Source of the DNA: CAZWVR01 sp964637235
GTDB lineage: Bacteria > Bacteroidota > Bacteroidia > Bacteroidales > S143-33
DNA: 6,048 nt
NCBI GenBank assembly: GCA_964637235.1
Contig: CAZWVR010000118.1
Location: 1 to 6,048, forward strand
Direction: 5' to 3'
In this document: positions 1-6,031 of the stretch, one piece after another
Numbering within the stretch: the stretch's first letter is position 1
Layout: each line of letters starts with the position of its first letter
The notes under the pieces: model-generated
Database searches by the model: none
The model's input: the letters and a program-made list of their open reading frames with translations, nothing else
Told to the model about the DNA's origin: nothing
Position numbers and translations under genes: made by a program

Positions 1-231
1 TCATTTTCAATAGCAATATAAAAGGCTGACAAATAGAATTCTATGATTTTTATCAGGTAAAAAAGATTGTTAAACTTATGTTATCCGGGTTTAATAAGAA
101 TATTAAAATAAATTTTAAAAAACCTAACTTTACTTAATCAGAAATTTTTTGAACGATTTTTGCGGATTTCTAATTAGAATTACAATTTTTTTAATTCAAA
201 ATACGTTAATAACGATTTTTTTAGAAAAAAA
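1..231. other. AT-rich non-coding region, no gene seen
   Basis: This stretch is very AT-rich with frequent stops in all frames, and I see no coding region, tRNA or rRNA. Two minor structures stand out. A 10-bp direct repeat, AACGATTTTT, occurs at 152-161 and again at 211-220. A short palindrome, CGTTA-A-TAACG, lies at 204-214, just upstream of the sigma-factor promoter, and could be an operator; this is weak given the base composition. The left edge may be the 5' region of a gene outside the window, but nothing proves it. Confidence 0.5.
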
Positions 232-263
232 TTTGCATAGTGATTTTTTTTCTCATATTTTTG
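232..263 (+). promoter_or_regulatory. Bacteroidota-type promoter for the sigma-factor gene
   Basis: TTTG at 232-235 and TATTTTTG at 256-263, separated by 20 nt, match the Bacteroidota primary-sigma promoter pattern (TTTG, about 19-21 nt, TAnnTTTG). Transcription would start near 268-272, giving a 5' leader of about 60 nt before the ATG at 333. The match was made by eye in AT-rich DNA, but both boxes and the spacing agree. Confidence 0.6.
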
Positions 264-332
264 TAATATAAAACTAAAAAACGAATGCCTATGAAATGAT
301 TGTTACCCTCCAAACAAAAAACTTTTATACTT

Positions 333-920
333 ATGCAAAAAAAACAAATTTCTGACCGTCAACTGGTCAATGCTTATATGGAGGGTGACCTTCAAAGTAT
401 GGAGTTCCTCATTAGGAAGTATAAAGATAGAGTTTACACGTACATATTAACTATTGTTAAAAATACAACACTGGCTGAGGACATCTTCCAAGAAACCTTT
501 ATTAAGGTTATAAATTCTTTAAATAGTAAAAAATACGAAGAAAGAGGCAGTTTTTTATCATGGGTATTACGTATTGCCCATAACTTGATAATTGACTATT
601 TCAGAAAAAATAAGACTTATCCTACTATCTCAAATGACGATTCAGAATTGGATATATTCAATAATCCTAAATTTTCTGAGAGAACAATAGAAGAGGATAT
701 TATTAAAGAGCAAATAAAACAAGATGTGAAAAAAATTTTATTACTACTTCCAGTTGAACAGAGAAATGTTGTAATGTTGCGCCATTATTGGGGGCTAAGC
801 TTTAAAGAGATAGCAGAGATAACAGGTGTAAGTATCAACACAGCACTTGGCCGAATGCGCTATGCTTTAATAAATCTCCGTAAAATAATCCAAAAAAACA
901 ATATCAAATTAAAGATGTGA
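333..920 (+). CDS. RNA polymerase sigma factor, sigma-70 family (ECF type)
   Basis: A 195-aa ECF-type sigma factor that would direct core RNA polymerase to a subset of promoters. Region 2 lies at about residues 20-92, with the helix DIFQETFIKV (50-59) and the FLSWVLRIAHNLIIDYFR segment typical of region 2.3-2.4. A variable linker follows. Region 4 lies at about 137-190, with the helix-turn-helix LSFKEIAEITGVSINTALGR and the following RMRYALINLRK. The open frame extends upstream to a TTG at 300, but I chose the ATG at 333: it gives the usual length and an N-terminus (KKQISDRQLVNAYMEGD) like that of related proteins, and it sits downstream of the predicted promoter. No anti-sigma or membrane partner is adjacent; the next gene is convergent cas6. 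It is probably an ordinary chromosomal regulator rather than part of the CRISPR system. The regulon is unknown. Confidence 0.9.
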   Translation: MQKKQISDRQLVNAYMEGDLQSMEFLIRKYKDRVYTYILTIVKNTTLAEDIFQETFIKVINSLNSKKYEERGSFLSWVLRIAHNLIIDYFRKNKTYPTISNDDSELDIFNNPKFSERTIEEDIIKEQIKQDVKKILLLLPVEQRNVVMLRHYWGLSFKEIAEITGVSINTALGRMRYALINLRKIIQKNNIKLKM

Positions 921-922
921 TA

Positions 923-956
923 AGAAAAGAAAAGCCTTTTGGGCTTTTTCTTTTCT
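923..956. terminator. Bidirectional intrinsic terminator
   Basis: The left arm AGAAAAGAAAAGCC (923-936) pairs with the right arm GGCTTTTTCTTTTCT (942-956) across a TTTTG loop, with one extra T bulged on the right. The GC-rich top and the A/T-rich base give a U-tract on both strands, so it can end the sigma-factor transcript (stop at 920) and the convergent cas6 transcript (stop at 969). It marks the left boundary of the CRISPR locus. Confidence 0.8.
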
Positions 957-968
957 ATTGCTTTTTAT

Positions 969-1670
969 TTATTCAGCCATCAATTTTTGACGATTTAATA
1001 TTGATTTTCTTATTGAGCCAAATCCATGACTTGCTGCCTTACCTAAGCTTATATATTCCGGCAAAAATACATTTGTTATAAAATCTACATCAAAAGATGT
1101 TAATAAGGCATCCCGATATTTTACTACCTTTTGTTTATTTACAGATTTTATTTTGACATCTATTTTTTTATCTTTTGGAATGCTCCAATTGATACCTTTG
1201 GCAAAAGATAAAACATTTGCTGTTAAAATTTTTTCTAATAATCTAATTTTTTCAACTGCACTTTCAAGTTCCATATAACGCTTGTAATTAGTTGTATTTA
1301 GCGCTAACCAATTAAATATCTTATAATTAAAATGCTTATCCCAAATGTTCATTGTATATTTGTTAACTTCTAATTTCAGTATTTTAAGTTCTTTTTGTTC
1401 TTCTCCTATGTTTATCTTCAAATCAGAATTGTTAAAAAGCCGATATATTTCATCAACTCCCTCCTCTATGCATACTATTGCAGCATGTTTACGTATTCTT
1501 TTATATTGTATTAGCGGATAACGATAATTATAAACTTTATCATTTTTATGATTATGAAACAAAATACAATCCTTTCCAACTTTATTTATTATTGCGCCTC
1601 TAAATAGCTGTATTTCATTGCCTTTTATCTCAGGCTCAAATATAATAGTTAAAACCCTTATCTGTTTCAC
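969..1670 (-). CDS. cas6: CRISPR pre-crRNA endoribonuclease Cas6 (Cas6b-like)
   Basis: This gene encodes the metal-independent RNase that cuts the repeat in the array transcript to release crRNAs. Numbered from the GTG at 1670, it is about 233 aa. Visible signs: an N-terminal beta-strand start (KQIRVLTIIFEPE); an F-R-G-A-I motif at about 23-27; a histidine pair H-N-H at 39-41 followed by the block YRYPLIQYK at about 49-57; and near the C-terminus the Cas6 glycine-rich loop LGKAASHGFGSIR at about 209-221. The paired histidines near residue 40 resemble the catalytic histidines reported, as I recall, for archaeal Cas6b, which favours this subfamily. The frame stays open to a TTG at 1688, but that codon lies inside a strong -7 promoter box (1686-1693), so GTG at 1670 is the likelier start; no ATG is available. 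It is transcribed divergently from cas1. No interference-complex gene is next to it. Confidence 0.85.
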   Translation of the reverse strand: MKQIRVLTIIFEPEIKGNEIQLFRGAIINKVGKDCILFHNHKNDKVYNYRYPLIQYKRIRKHAAIVCIEEGVDEIYRLFNNSDLKINIGEEQKELKILKLEVNKYTMNIWDKHFNYKIFNWLALNTTNYKRYMELESAVEKIRLLEKILTANVLSFAKGINWSIPKDKKIDVKIKSVNKQKVVKYRDALLTSFDVDFITNVFLPEYISLGKAASHGFGSIRKSILNRQKLMAE

Positions 1671-1685
1671 TGTGATATTTTTTAG

Positions 1686-1715
1686 CAAAGTTAACTATTT
1701 TTCTTTTTTATCAAA
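1686..1715 (-). promoter_or_regulatory. cas6 promoter (Bacteroidota type)
   Basis: Read on the - strand, TTTG (1715-1712) is followed after 18 nt by TAACTTTG (1693-1686), a full match to TAnnTTTG. The start of transcription would fall near 1680, leaving about 10 nt before the GTG at 1670. This placement decides the cas6 start codon, because the upstream TTG at 1688 overlaps the -7 box and would not be in the mRNA. Confidence 0.6.
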
Positions 1716-1728
1716 ATTCTTTGCTGTA

Positions 1729-1758
1729 TTGAGAACTACAAAATTTGTATAGTTTTTG
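1729..1758 (+). promoter_or_regulatory. Candidate promoter of the cas1 operon
   Basis: TTG at 1729-1731 and TAGTTTTTG at 1750-1758 (one T longer than the TAnnTTTG consensus), 18 nt apart, lie upstream of the cas1 ATG at 1782. This would give a short, A-rich 5' leader of about 18 nt. It is a weaker match than the divergent cas6 promoter. The two -33 elements lie close together, so one regulator could affect both directions. Confidence 0.4.
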
Positions 1759-1781
1759 CTTTTTATATAAAAAAAAATAAA

Positions 1782-2774
1782 ATGGTATTAGTTATAAATT
1801 CACTCGGAGCTGCTTTATTACGTAAAGATAACACATTAGTTCTTAAAAAAGAAGGTAAAAATTTTCCAATTCACCCATCAAAAATTGATAGTATTGTTAT
1901 ATACAAAGGGGTCATAATTAGCTCAGATGCAATAGCTCTTGCTGTTGAAAATTCAATTGATCTTGTAATTATGGATAAGATAGGAAAAGTAAAAGCCAGA
2001 ATGTGGAGCCCCAAAATTTCATCAATAGCTACCATCAGGCGTAAACAATTACAATTTACATTTTCCGAACAAGCTGTAAAATGGATAAAAGAAATTTTAC
2101 AGGAAAAAATTAAAAATCAAACTGCTTTACTTATGGCATTTTATCCGGAAGAAATACAATTGGCAAGGCGATTCGATATAGTAATAAATAAACTGACTGA
2201 TTATAAACAAAAAATAGCTTCTGCAAAAGGCGATTTAATACCGGAAGTTGCTCACTCACTCAGAGGGTGGGAAGGGGCTGCTAATAGACAATATTTCTAT
2301 GCTATAAACCTTATTTTGCCAGAGAAATACCACTTTGAAAGCCGCTCTCAGCATCCTGCAAAAGATGTTTTTAATGCTATGCTCAACTATGCATACGGTA
2401 TTCTTTATAATAAAATTGAGGCTGCTCTTATTCGCGCTGGTATTGATCCATATATCGGTGTCCTTCATAGAGAGGAGTACAATAGACCTGTTCTCACATT
2501 TGATATTATTGAAAAATACAGGGTTTGGGCTGAATTTGTTGTGATTCACATCTTACAACAGGAAGTAATAGATGAAGATTGCTATTCTACATCGGACAAC
2601 GGTGCTGTATGGCTCGAAGATATGGGACGCAGAATTGTTATACAAGCTATGTATGACTATTTATCCGATACTGTGCCTTATAAAAATAAAAATATCAAAC
2701 GCGAGGAAATCATATCTAAATATGCCTTTGATATGGCTAAAACATTTTTAACATTTAAACCTAAAAATTTATAG
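1782..2774 (+). CDS. cas1: CRISPR-associated endonuclease/integrase Cas1
   Basis: A 330-aa protein of normal Cas1 length. With Cas2 it captures prespacers and integrates them at the leader-proximal repeat. It has an N-terminal beta domain (about 1-85, starting LVINSLGAALLRKDN) and a helical catalytic domain. The three metal-binding positions are present: E164 in LRGWEGAANRQYF, H229 in GVLHREEYNRP, and D241 in LTFDIIEKYR, with E244 also conserved, so it should be active. It is not fused to a reverse transcriptase, unlike some type III Cas1 proteins. The start is an ATG after an A-rich stretch with no clear Shine-Dalgarno, usual for Bacteroidota. It is the first gene of the operon; only 2 bp separate it from the primase-polymerase gene. 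Confidence 0.97.
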   Translation: MVLVINSLGAALLRKDNTLVLKKEGKNFPIHPSKIDSIVIYKGVIISSDAIALAVENSIDLVIMDKIGKVKARMWSPKISSIATIRRKQLQFTFSEQAVKWIKEILQEKIKNQTALLMAFYPEEIQLARRFDIVINKLTDYKQKIASAKGDLIPEVAHSLRGWEGAANRQYFYAINLILPEKYHFESRSQHPAKDVFNAMLNYAYGILYNKIEAALIRAGIDPYIGVLHREEYNRPVLTFDIIEKYRVWAEFVVIHILQQEVIDEDCYSTSDNGAVWLEDMGRRIVIQAMYDYLSDTVPYKNKNIKREEIISKYAFDMAKTFLTFKPKNL

Positions 2775-2776
2775 CT

Positions 2777-3865
2777 ATGATTATGCTTGGAAACAAAATC
2801 ACCCAGCCAGAAGATAAATTAAACAAAATACAAATCGACCAGCTGGTAGCAAAAATAAAAAGACCCGATAATAAAATGCTCTTTCTGTTTGATACTTTAA
2901 GCTCTATGGTACTGCTTAATCCAGATGCATATAAGCGCAAAAAATTACTTTTACCCTACGTCGTGCCCTCTATATTCGCACCTCCCATGCGCAAAACTAT
3001 ATATTTCAAACATGCTGAATATATCATCTTAGACCTCGATCATTTAGACCAATCTGAATTACTTCCCGAAAAACTGAAATATACTCTATCAAACGACGCA
3101 AGAGTTCTATTGGCTTTTGTTTCTCCCAGTGGCTCTGGTCTCAAAGTTTTCTTTAAACTTGATAAAAAAATTTTTGACCCAAAACAATATTCACAGATTT
3201 ATAAAATTTTTGCTCAAAATTTTGCACAAGCATATCAAACTCAATCTGCTATTGATTTGCGAACAAATGACGTTACAAGAGCTTGTTTTTTAAGCTATGA
3301 TCCTAATATCTATTATAATCCAAAAGCTGAACCTATTGATACCGCTGAATTGCTCAGACAAATGAAAACATTAGCTATTTACATAGAGGCTGAAAAACAA
3401 CAAAAAGAAGAAAAAACTACTAATCTACAACAGAATAATAGCAATAAAAAACTCCCAAAAGAAATATTTTGGGAAATTAAACAAAAACTAAATCCGAATT
3501 ATAAACCAAGAGAAAAACGTAAGAAAAATATTTTTGTTCCAGAGGAATTAAAAATCCTTGAAAAAAAGGTGCTTGAAAAAATGAAAAATAAATTCCCGGA
3601 AATCAAGCTTGAAAGCGTAAAAGACGTACATTACGGTAAACAATTTCTTTTCAAATACGACATACATTACGCAGAGCTAAACGTATTTTTTGGGAAACGA
3701 GGTTTAACAGTCGTCAAAACTGCTAAAAAAATTAATAATCCTGAATTTCAAAACATTATATATCAAATTTTTATGCAAATAGTGAACGACTATGAGAAAA
3801 TTCAAACGAACTCCGGAGGAAATTCTCAAAAAGAAACTCCTTTTGATACAGAAAGCAGCACTTAA
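2777..3865 (+). CDS. CRISPR-associated primase-polymerase (BT4734-like AEP)
   Basis: A 362-aa protein whose first 200 residues resemble the archaeo-eukaryotic primase (AEP) fold of the BT4734/VirE-N type. Motif I is YIILDLDHLD, with D86 and D88 as probable metal ligands. Motif II is SPSGSGLKVFF (116-126), where the classical histidine position holds K123. Motif III is the segment AIDLRTNDVTRACFLSYDP, with D160, D165, R168 and D175. A polar, Lys/Gln/Asn-rich linker (about 205-250) leads to a C-terminal alpha/beta domain (about 255-340, with HYGKQFLFKYDIHYAELNVF) that I do not recognise. No helicase domain is present, unlike many VirE-type proteins. Its place between cas1 and cas2 matches the described CRISPR-associated primase-polymerases (CAPPs), thought to act in adaptation by making or filling in DNA. 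Start: ATG at 2777, with an in-frame alternative at 2783. Its end overlaps cas2 by 74 bp. Confidence 0.8.
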   Translation: MIMLGNKITQPEDKLNKIQIDQLVAKIKRPDNKMLFLFDTLSSMVLLNPDAYKRKKLLLPYVVPSIFAPPMRKTIYFKHAEYIILDLDHLDQSELLPEKLKYTLSNDARVLLAFVSPSGSGLKVFFKLDKKIFDPKQYSQIYKIFAQNFAQAYQTQSAIDLRTNDVTRACFLSYDPNIYYNPKAEPIDTAELLRQMKTLAIYIEAEKQQKEEKTTNLQQNNSNKKLPKEIFWEIKQKLNPNYKPREKRKKNIFVPEELKILEKKVLEKMKNKFPEIKLESVKDVHYGKQFLFKYDIHYAELNVFFGKRGLTVVKTAKKINNPEFQNIIYQIFMQIVNDYEKIQTNSGGNSQKETPFDTESST

Positions 3866-4265
3866 AACACCTCAAAAATTAAAAAACGTAGATAAACTAT
3901 TACCTCTGGAAAAAAGAATAAAAAAAATTTTTGAAATAACAAATGAACAAAAACATGATCCTACTAAAATGATTTTTTTAGTGCTTTATGACATAGAAAA
4001 TGATAAAGTCAGAACAGAAATAGCAAAATACTTAATTAGAAAAGGCTGCATCAGAATTCAAAAATCTGTATATATAGCCAATTTAAAAAGACAGATATTC
4101 AATGAGATACATAAAACTTTGAAAGAAATTCAACAAATGTACGAAAATCACGATTCAATACTTCTTTTGCCAGTCCCTACCGATAAAGTAAAAGCAATGA
4201 AAATTATCGGTAAAGACATAGATATTGATTTTATACTCGGAAATAAAAACGTTCAATTTTTCTAA
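3792..4265 (+). CDS. cas2: CRISPR-associated protein Cas2 with N-terminal extension
   Basis: A 157-aa Cas2. The canonical ferredoxin-like core begins near M60 (MIFLVLYDIENDKVR), with the conserved D67 at the end of strand 1. The RKGCIRIQKSVYIANL strand-loop and a C-terminal GKDIDIDFILGNKNVQFF follow. Cas2 forms the dimer that bridges two Cas1 dimers in the integration complex. About 59 basic residues precede the core (MRKFKRTPEE to HDPTKM). Similar extensions occur, as I recall, in Bacteroidota Cas2 proteins, so the ATG at 3792 is preferred over M60 (position 3969), although it overlaps the primase gene by 74 bp. No in-frame ATG lies between them. The overlap suggests translational coupling. 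The following gene starts 2 bp after the stop. Confidence 0.92.
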   Translation: MRKFKRTPEEILKKKLLLIQKAALKTPQKLKNVDKLLPLEKRIKKIFEITNEQKHDPTKMIFLVLYDIENDKVRTEIAKYLIRKGCIRIQKSVYIANLKRQIFNEIHKTLKEIQQMYENHDSILLLPVPTDKVKAMKIIGKDIDIDFILGNKNVQFF

Positions 4266-4267
4266 AT

Positions 4268-5545
4268 ATGAGAACACAAAAATCTCGTAAAATATTTTTA
4301 TTATGTTTAAAAGCAAAAGAAGAAGCAGAAAAAAAACAATGGAAAAAAGCTTTTGATATATGTAATTATGTTTTTAGCAAATTTACTGAACAAACAGATT
4401 TGTATGATAAATTCCTTTTTGCAAAAACAGCATTTGAGTTGAATAAACTTTATTTAGCAAAAAAAATTTCTTGGAATTTATATAAACTTGCGCCTGATTA
4501 TGAGGCAAATATATCGCTTTTGGCAGATATATTGTTTAAAATTACCGAAAATGAAGCAAACATTTCAAATGTTGTAAATATTCTAAATCGTATTCACTTT
4601 ATATTAAAATTAGAGCTCTCACCATATAAAAAAAATAAAATTATAATTCTAACTGCTAAATTATTACTCAAAAAAAATTCACCGCAGGAAGCTTTAAAAC
4701 TTTTAAATGAATGTGATATAAAAAATTTAAGTAATAAAATTTTAAAAAATTCGAAAGGAAAAACTATCCCGTCTCAAAGAGAACAATGTTTTTTATTAAA
4801 AGTTAAATTATTGATAATAAATCAATTATATAACGAAGCTATTTCTTTTGCCGAATCTCTACTTAGAGAGGAAAAAATATCAAAAAACAATAAAATATGG
4901 ATTACTCTATATAAAGCTGATGCTTCATATGCACTAAAAAAATATAAACAAGCTCTTAACGAATATTTTCGAATTCTTGAACAGAAAAAATTTTGGTTCG
5001 TGTACTTCCGAATTGCTAAAACTATCTATCAGATGAAAGAGGAAAAAATTGCCTTATTCTATGCTATCAAAGCAGCATTGGATAGATCTCAAAAAACTTG
5101 GTTTAAAATAACAATATTTAAATTCATTATAGACCGGTTTACAAAGTTTTTATCTGAAAATCAATCTAAAAATATTGCTAAACTAATTCTAAACTGCTAT
5201 TTAAAAAATGGATTTACACATAACGCCTATGTGCATAAAATTCAAAAAAAATTTGATTTAAATAACAAAGAAAATGTTAATCTAAAAAAATTAGAGAATA
5301 AAGTTTACGCTTCATTAAAAAAAATTTTCTATGGAAAACAATATCAAGGTGAAATAATATATTTAGCTAAAAATTACGGATTTATAGAATATAAAAAACA
5401 AAAAATCTTTTTTCACTTTTCAGAAGTAAAATTCAACAAAAATCTATTGAAAAAAAATCTGAAAGTTAAATTTTATTTAACATATTCATACGATAGAAAA
5501 AAAGAAAAATTTACCTTTCAAGCAAATTCCTTAAAATTGCAATAA
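4268..5545 (+). CDS. TPR-repeat protein with C-terminal cold-shock domain
   Basis: A 425-aa, lysine-rich, probably cytoplasmic protein with no signal peptide or membrane segment. Residues about 10-325 are helical repeats. The clearest TPR-like units are AKEEAEKKQWKKAFDICNYV near 16-35, YNEAISFAESLLREE near 188-202, ADASYALKKYKQALNEYFRI near 217-236, and FRIAKTIYQMKEEKIALFYA near 247-266. The last 70 residues look like an OB-fold cold-shock domain: GEIIYLAKNYGFIEY holds the RNP1-like motif (about 368-375) and KIFFHFSEV the RNP2-like motif (about 379-387), with the aromatic residues expected to stack on single-stranded RNA or DNA. It starts 2 bp after cas2 and is the last gene before the CRISPR leader, so it is co-transcribed with the adaptation genes. 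A role in binding array RNA, leader DNA or prespacers is inference. I know of no named Cas family with this architecture. Confidence 0.75.
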   Translation: MRTQKSRKIFLLCLKAKEEAEKKQWKKAFDICNYVFSKFTEQTDLYDKFLFAKTAFELNKLYLAKKISWNLYKLAPDYEANISLLADILFKITENEANISNVVNILNRIHFILKLELSPYKKNKIIILTAKLLLKKNSPQEALKLLNECDIKNLSNKILKNSKGKTIPSQREQCFLLKVKLLIINQLYNEAISFAESLLREEKISKNNKIWITLYKADASYALKKYKQALNEYFRILEQKKFWFVYFRIAKTIYQMKEEKIALFYAIKAALDRSQKTWFKITIFKFIIDRFTKFLSENQSKNIAKLILNCYLKNGFTHNAYVHKIQKKFDLNNKENVNLKKLENKVYASLKKIFYGKQYQGEIIYLAKNYGFIEYKKQKIFFHFSEVKFNKNLLKKNLKVKFYLTYSYDRKKEKFTFQANSLKLQ

Positions 5546-5604
5546 AAATTTGTTAAATTAAAAAAATTTTCTTATATTTTTAACGCCTTAAAGCTCTTTG
5601 ACAT

Positions 5605-5635
5605 TTTGTTGGAGAAGTTTTTTTCCATATATTTG
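5605..5635 (+). promoter_or_regulatory. Array (pre-crRNA) promoter in the leader
   Basis: TTTG (5605-5608), 19 nt, TATATTTG (5628-5635): both boxes and the spacing match the Bacteroidota promoter pattern. Transcription would start near 5640-5645, so the precursor would carry about 90 nt of leader RNA before the first repeat. The -7 box sits in a near-palindrome, CCATATATTTGG (5625-5636). Confidence 0.65.
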
Positions 5636-5708
5636 GGGTTGAAAAATATGTTAAATTATTGTAAATAAATATTAAAATATTCTTAATTCAAACACCTAAC
5701 AACTTATA

Positions 5709-5721
5709 AATCAAGGTTTTA
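5709..5721 (+). promoter_or_regulatory. IHF-like site beside the first repeat
   Basis: AATCAAGGTTTTA fits the enteric IHF consensus WATCAANNNNTTR at every position. It spans 24 to 12 bp upstream of the first repeat, close to where IHF bends the leader for spacer integration in E. coli type I-E. Whether an HU/IHF-family protein of this organism reads the same consensus is unknown, and AT-rich DNA makes chance matches possible. Confidence 0.35.
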
Positions 5722-5775
5722 CAAAAAATACTGTAAGAGCCCAATTCCACACACAACAAGGATTGCGACCTCTCC

Positions 5776-5810
5776 CCGCTTACGTGGGGCTGTCTCACCC
5801 CACGAAGCGG
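5776..5810. repeat. Hairpin inside spacer 1
   Basis: CCGCTTACGTGGGG (5776-5789) pairs with CCCCACGAAGCGG (5798-5810) over 13 bp, with one bulged A at 5782 and an 8-nt loop, CTGTCTCA. The last paired G is the first base of the next repeat. The spacer is about two-thirds GC, far above the surrounding DNA. Confidence 0.85.
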
Positions 5811-5999
5811 TAAGAGCCCAATTCCACACACAACAAGGATTGCGACTTTGCCTCCCTAAATATCATCTGTAATTCCTTTATAAAAGTAAGAGCCCAATTC
5901 CACACACAACAAGGATTGCGACCTTTTTCTATTATTATCGTAATATATCCTTTGAACTTAGTAAGAGCCCAATTCCACACACAACAAGGATTGCGACGG

Positions 6000-6031
6000 C
6001 TTTCTCCGTGAAGTATCCCTCACGGAGAAGG
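6000..6031. repeat. Hairpin inside spacer 4
   Basis: TTCTCCGTGA (6002-6011) and TCACGGAGAA (6020-6029) are a perfect 10-bp inverted repeat around an 8-nt loop, AGTATCCC. A G-T pair and a C-G pair extend the stem to 12 bp (6000-6031). Stem and loop sizes are close to those of spacer 1. Confidence 0.88.

Larger units (their letters stand above)
5546..5732 (+). promoter_or_regulatory. CRISPR leader
   Basis: AT-rich, non-coding DNA between the last operon gene and the first repeat. It contains the motif AAGCTCTTTGACATTTTG (5591-5608), a promoter (5605-5635), a run with two AATATT boxes (5668-5681), and an IHF-like site near the repeat. Only a weak AT-only fold-back is visible just after the stop at 5545, so the operon transcript may read into the array. 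Orientation is set by the neighbouring cas genes and the repeat's ATTGCGAC end. Confidence 0.85.

Noticed and set aside
300..332. TTG start for the sigma factor at 300
   Set aside because: The ATG at 333 gives the normal family N-terminus; the 11 extra residues look unrelated to sigma factors.
333..920. Sigma factor as a regulator of the CRISPR locus
   Set aside because: It is separated by a bidirectional terminator and convergent orientation, and the cas promoters look like primary-sigma promoters; adjacency alone is not evidence.
2256..2549. Open frames on both strands inside cas1 (2256-2549 - and 2335-2544 +)
   Set aside because: Both lie fully within cas1, which has intact catalytic motifs, and show no recognisable domain.
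5546..5580. AT-only inverted repeat after the last operon gene as a terminator
   Set aside because: AAAATTT/AAATTTT pairing without any G-C pair is too weak to call in DNA of this composition.
5795..5980. 61-aa open frame on the - strand with repeated WNWAL segments
   Set aside because: It is a readthrough of CRISPR repeats and spacers in reverse; the repeated peptide comes from the DNA repeat.
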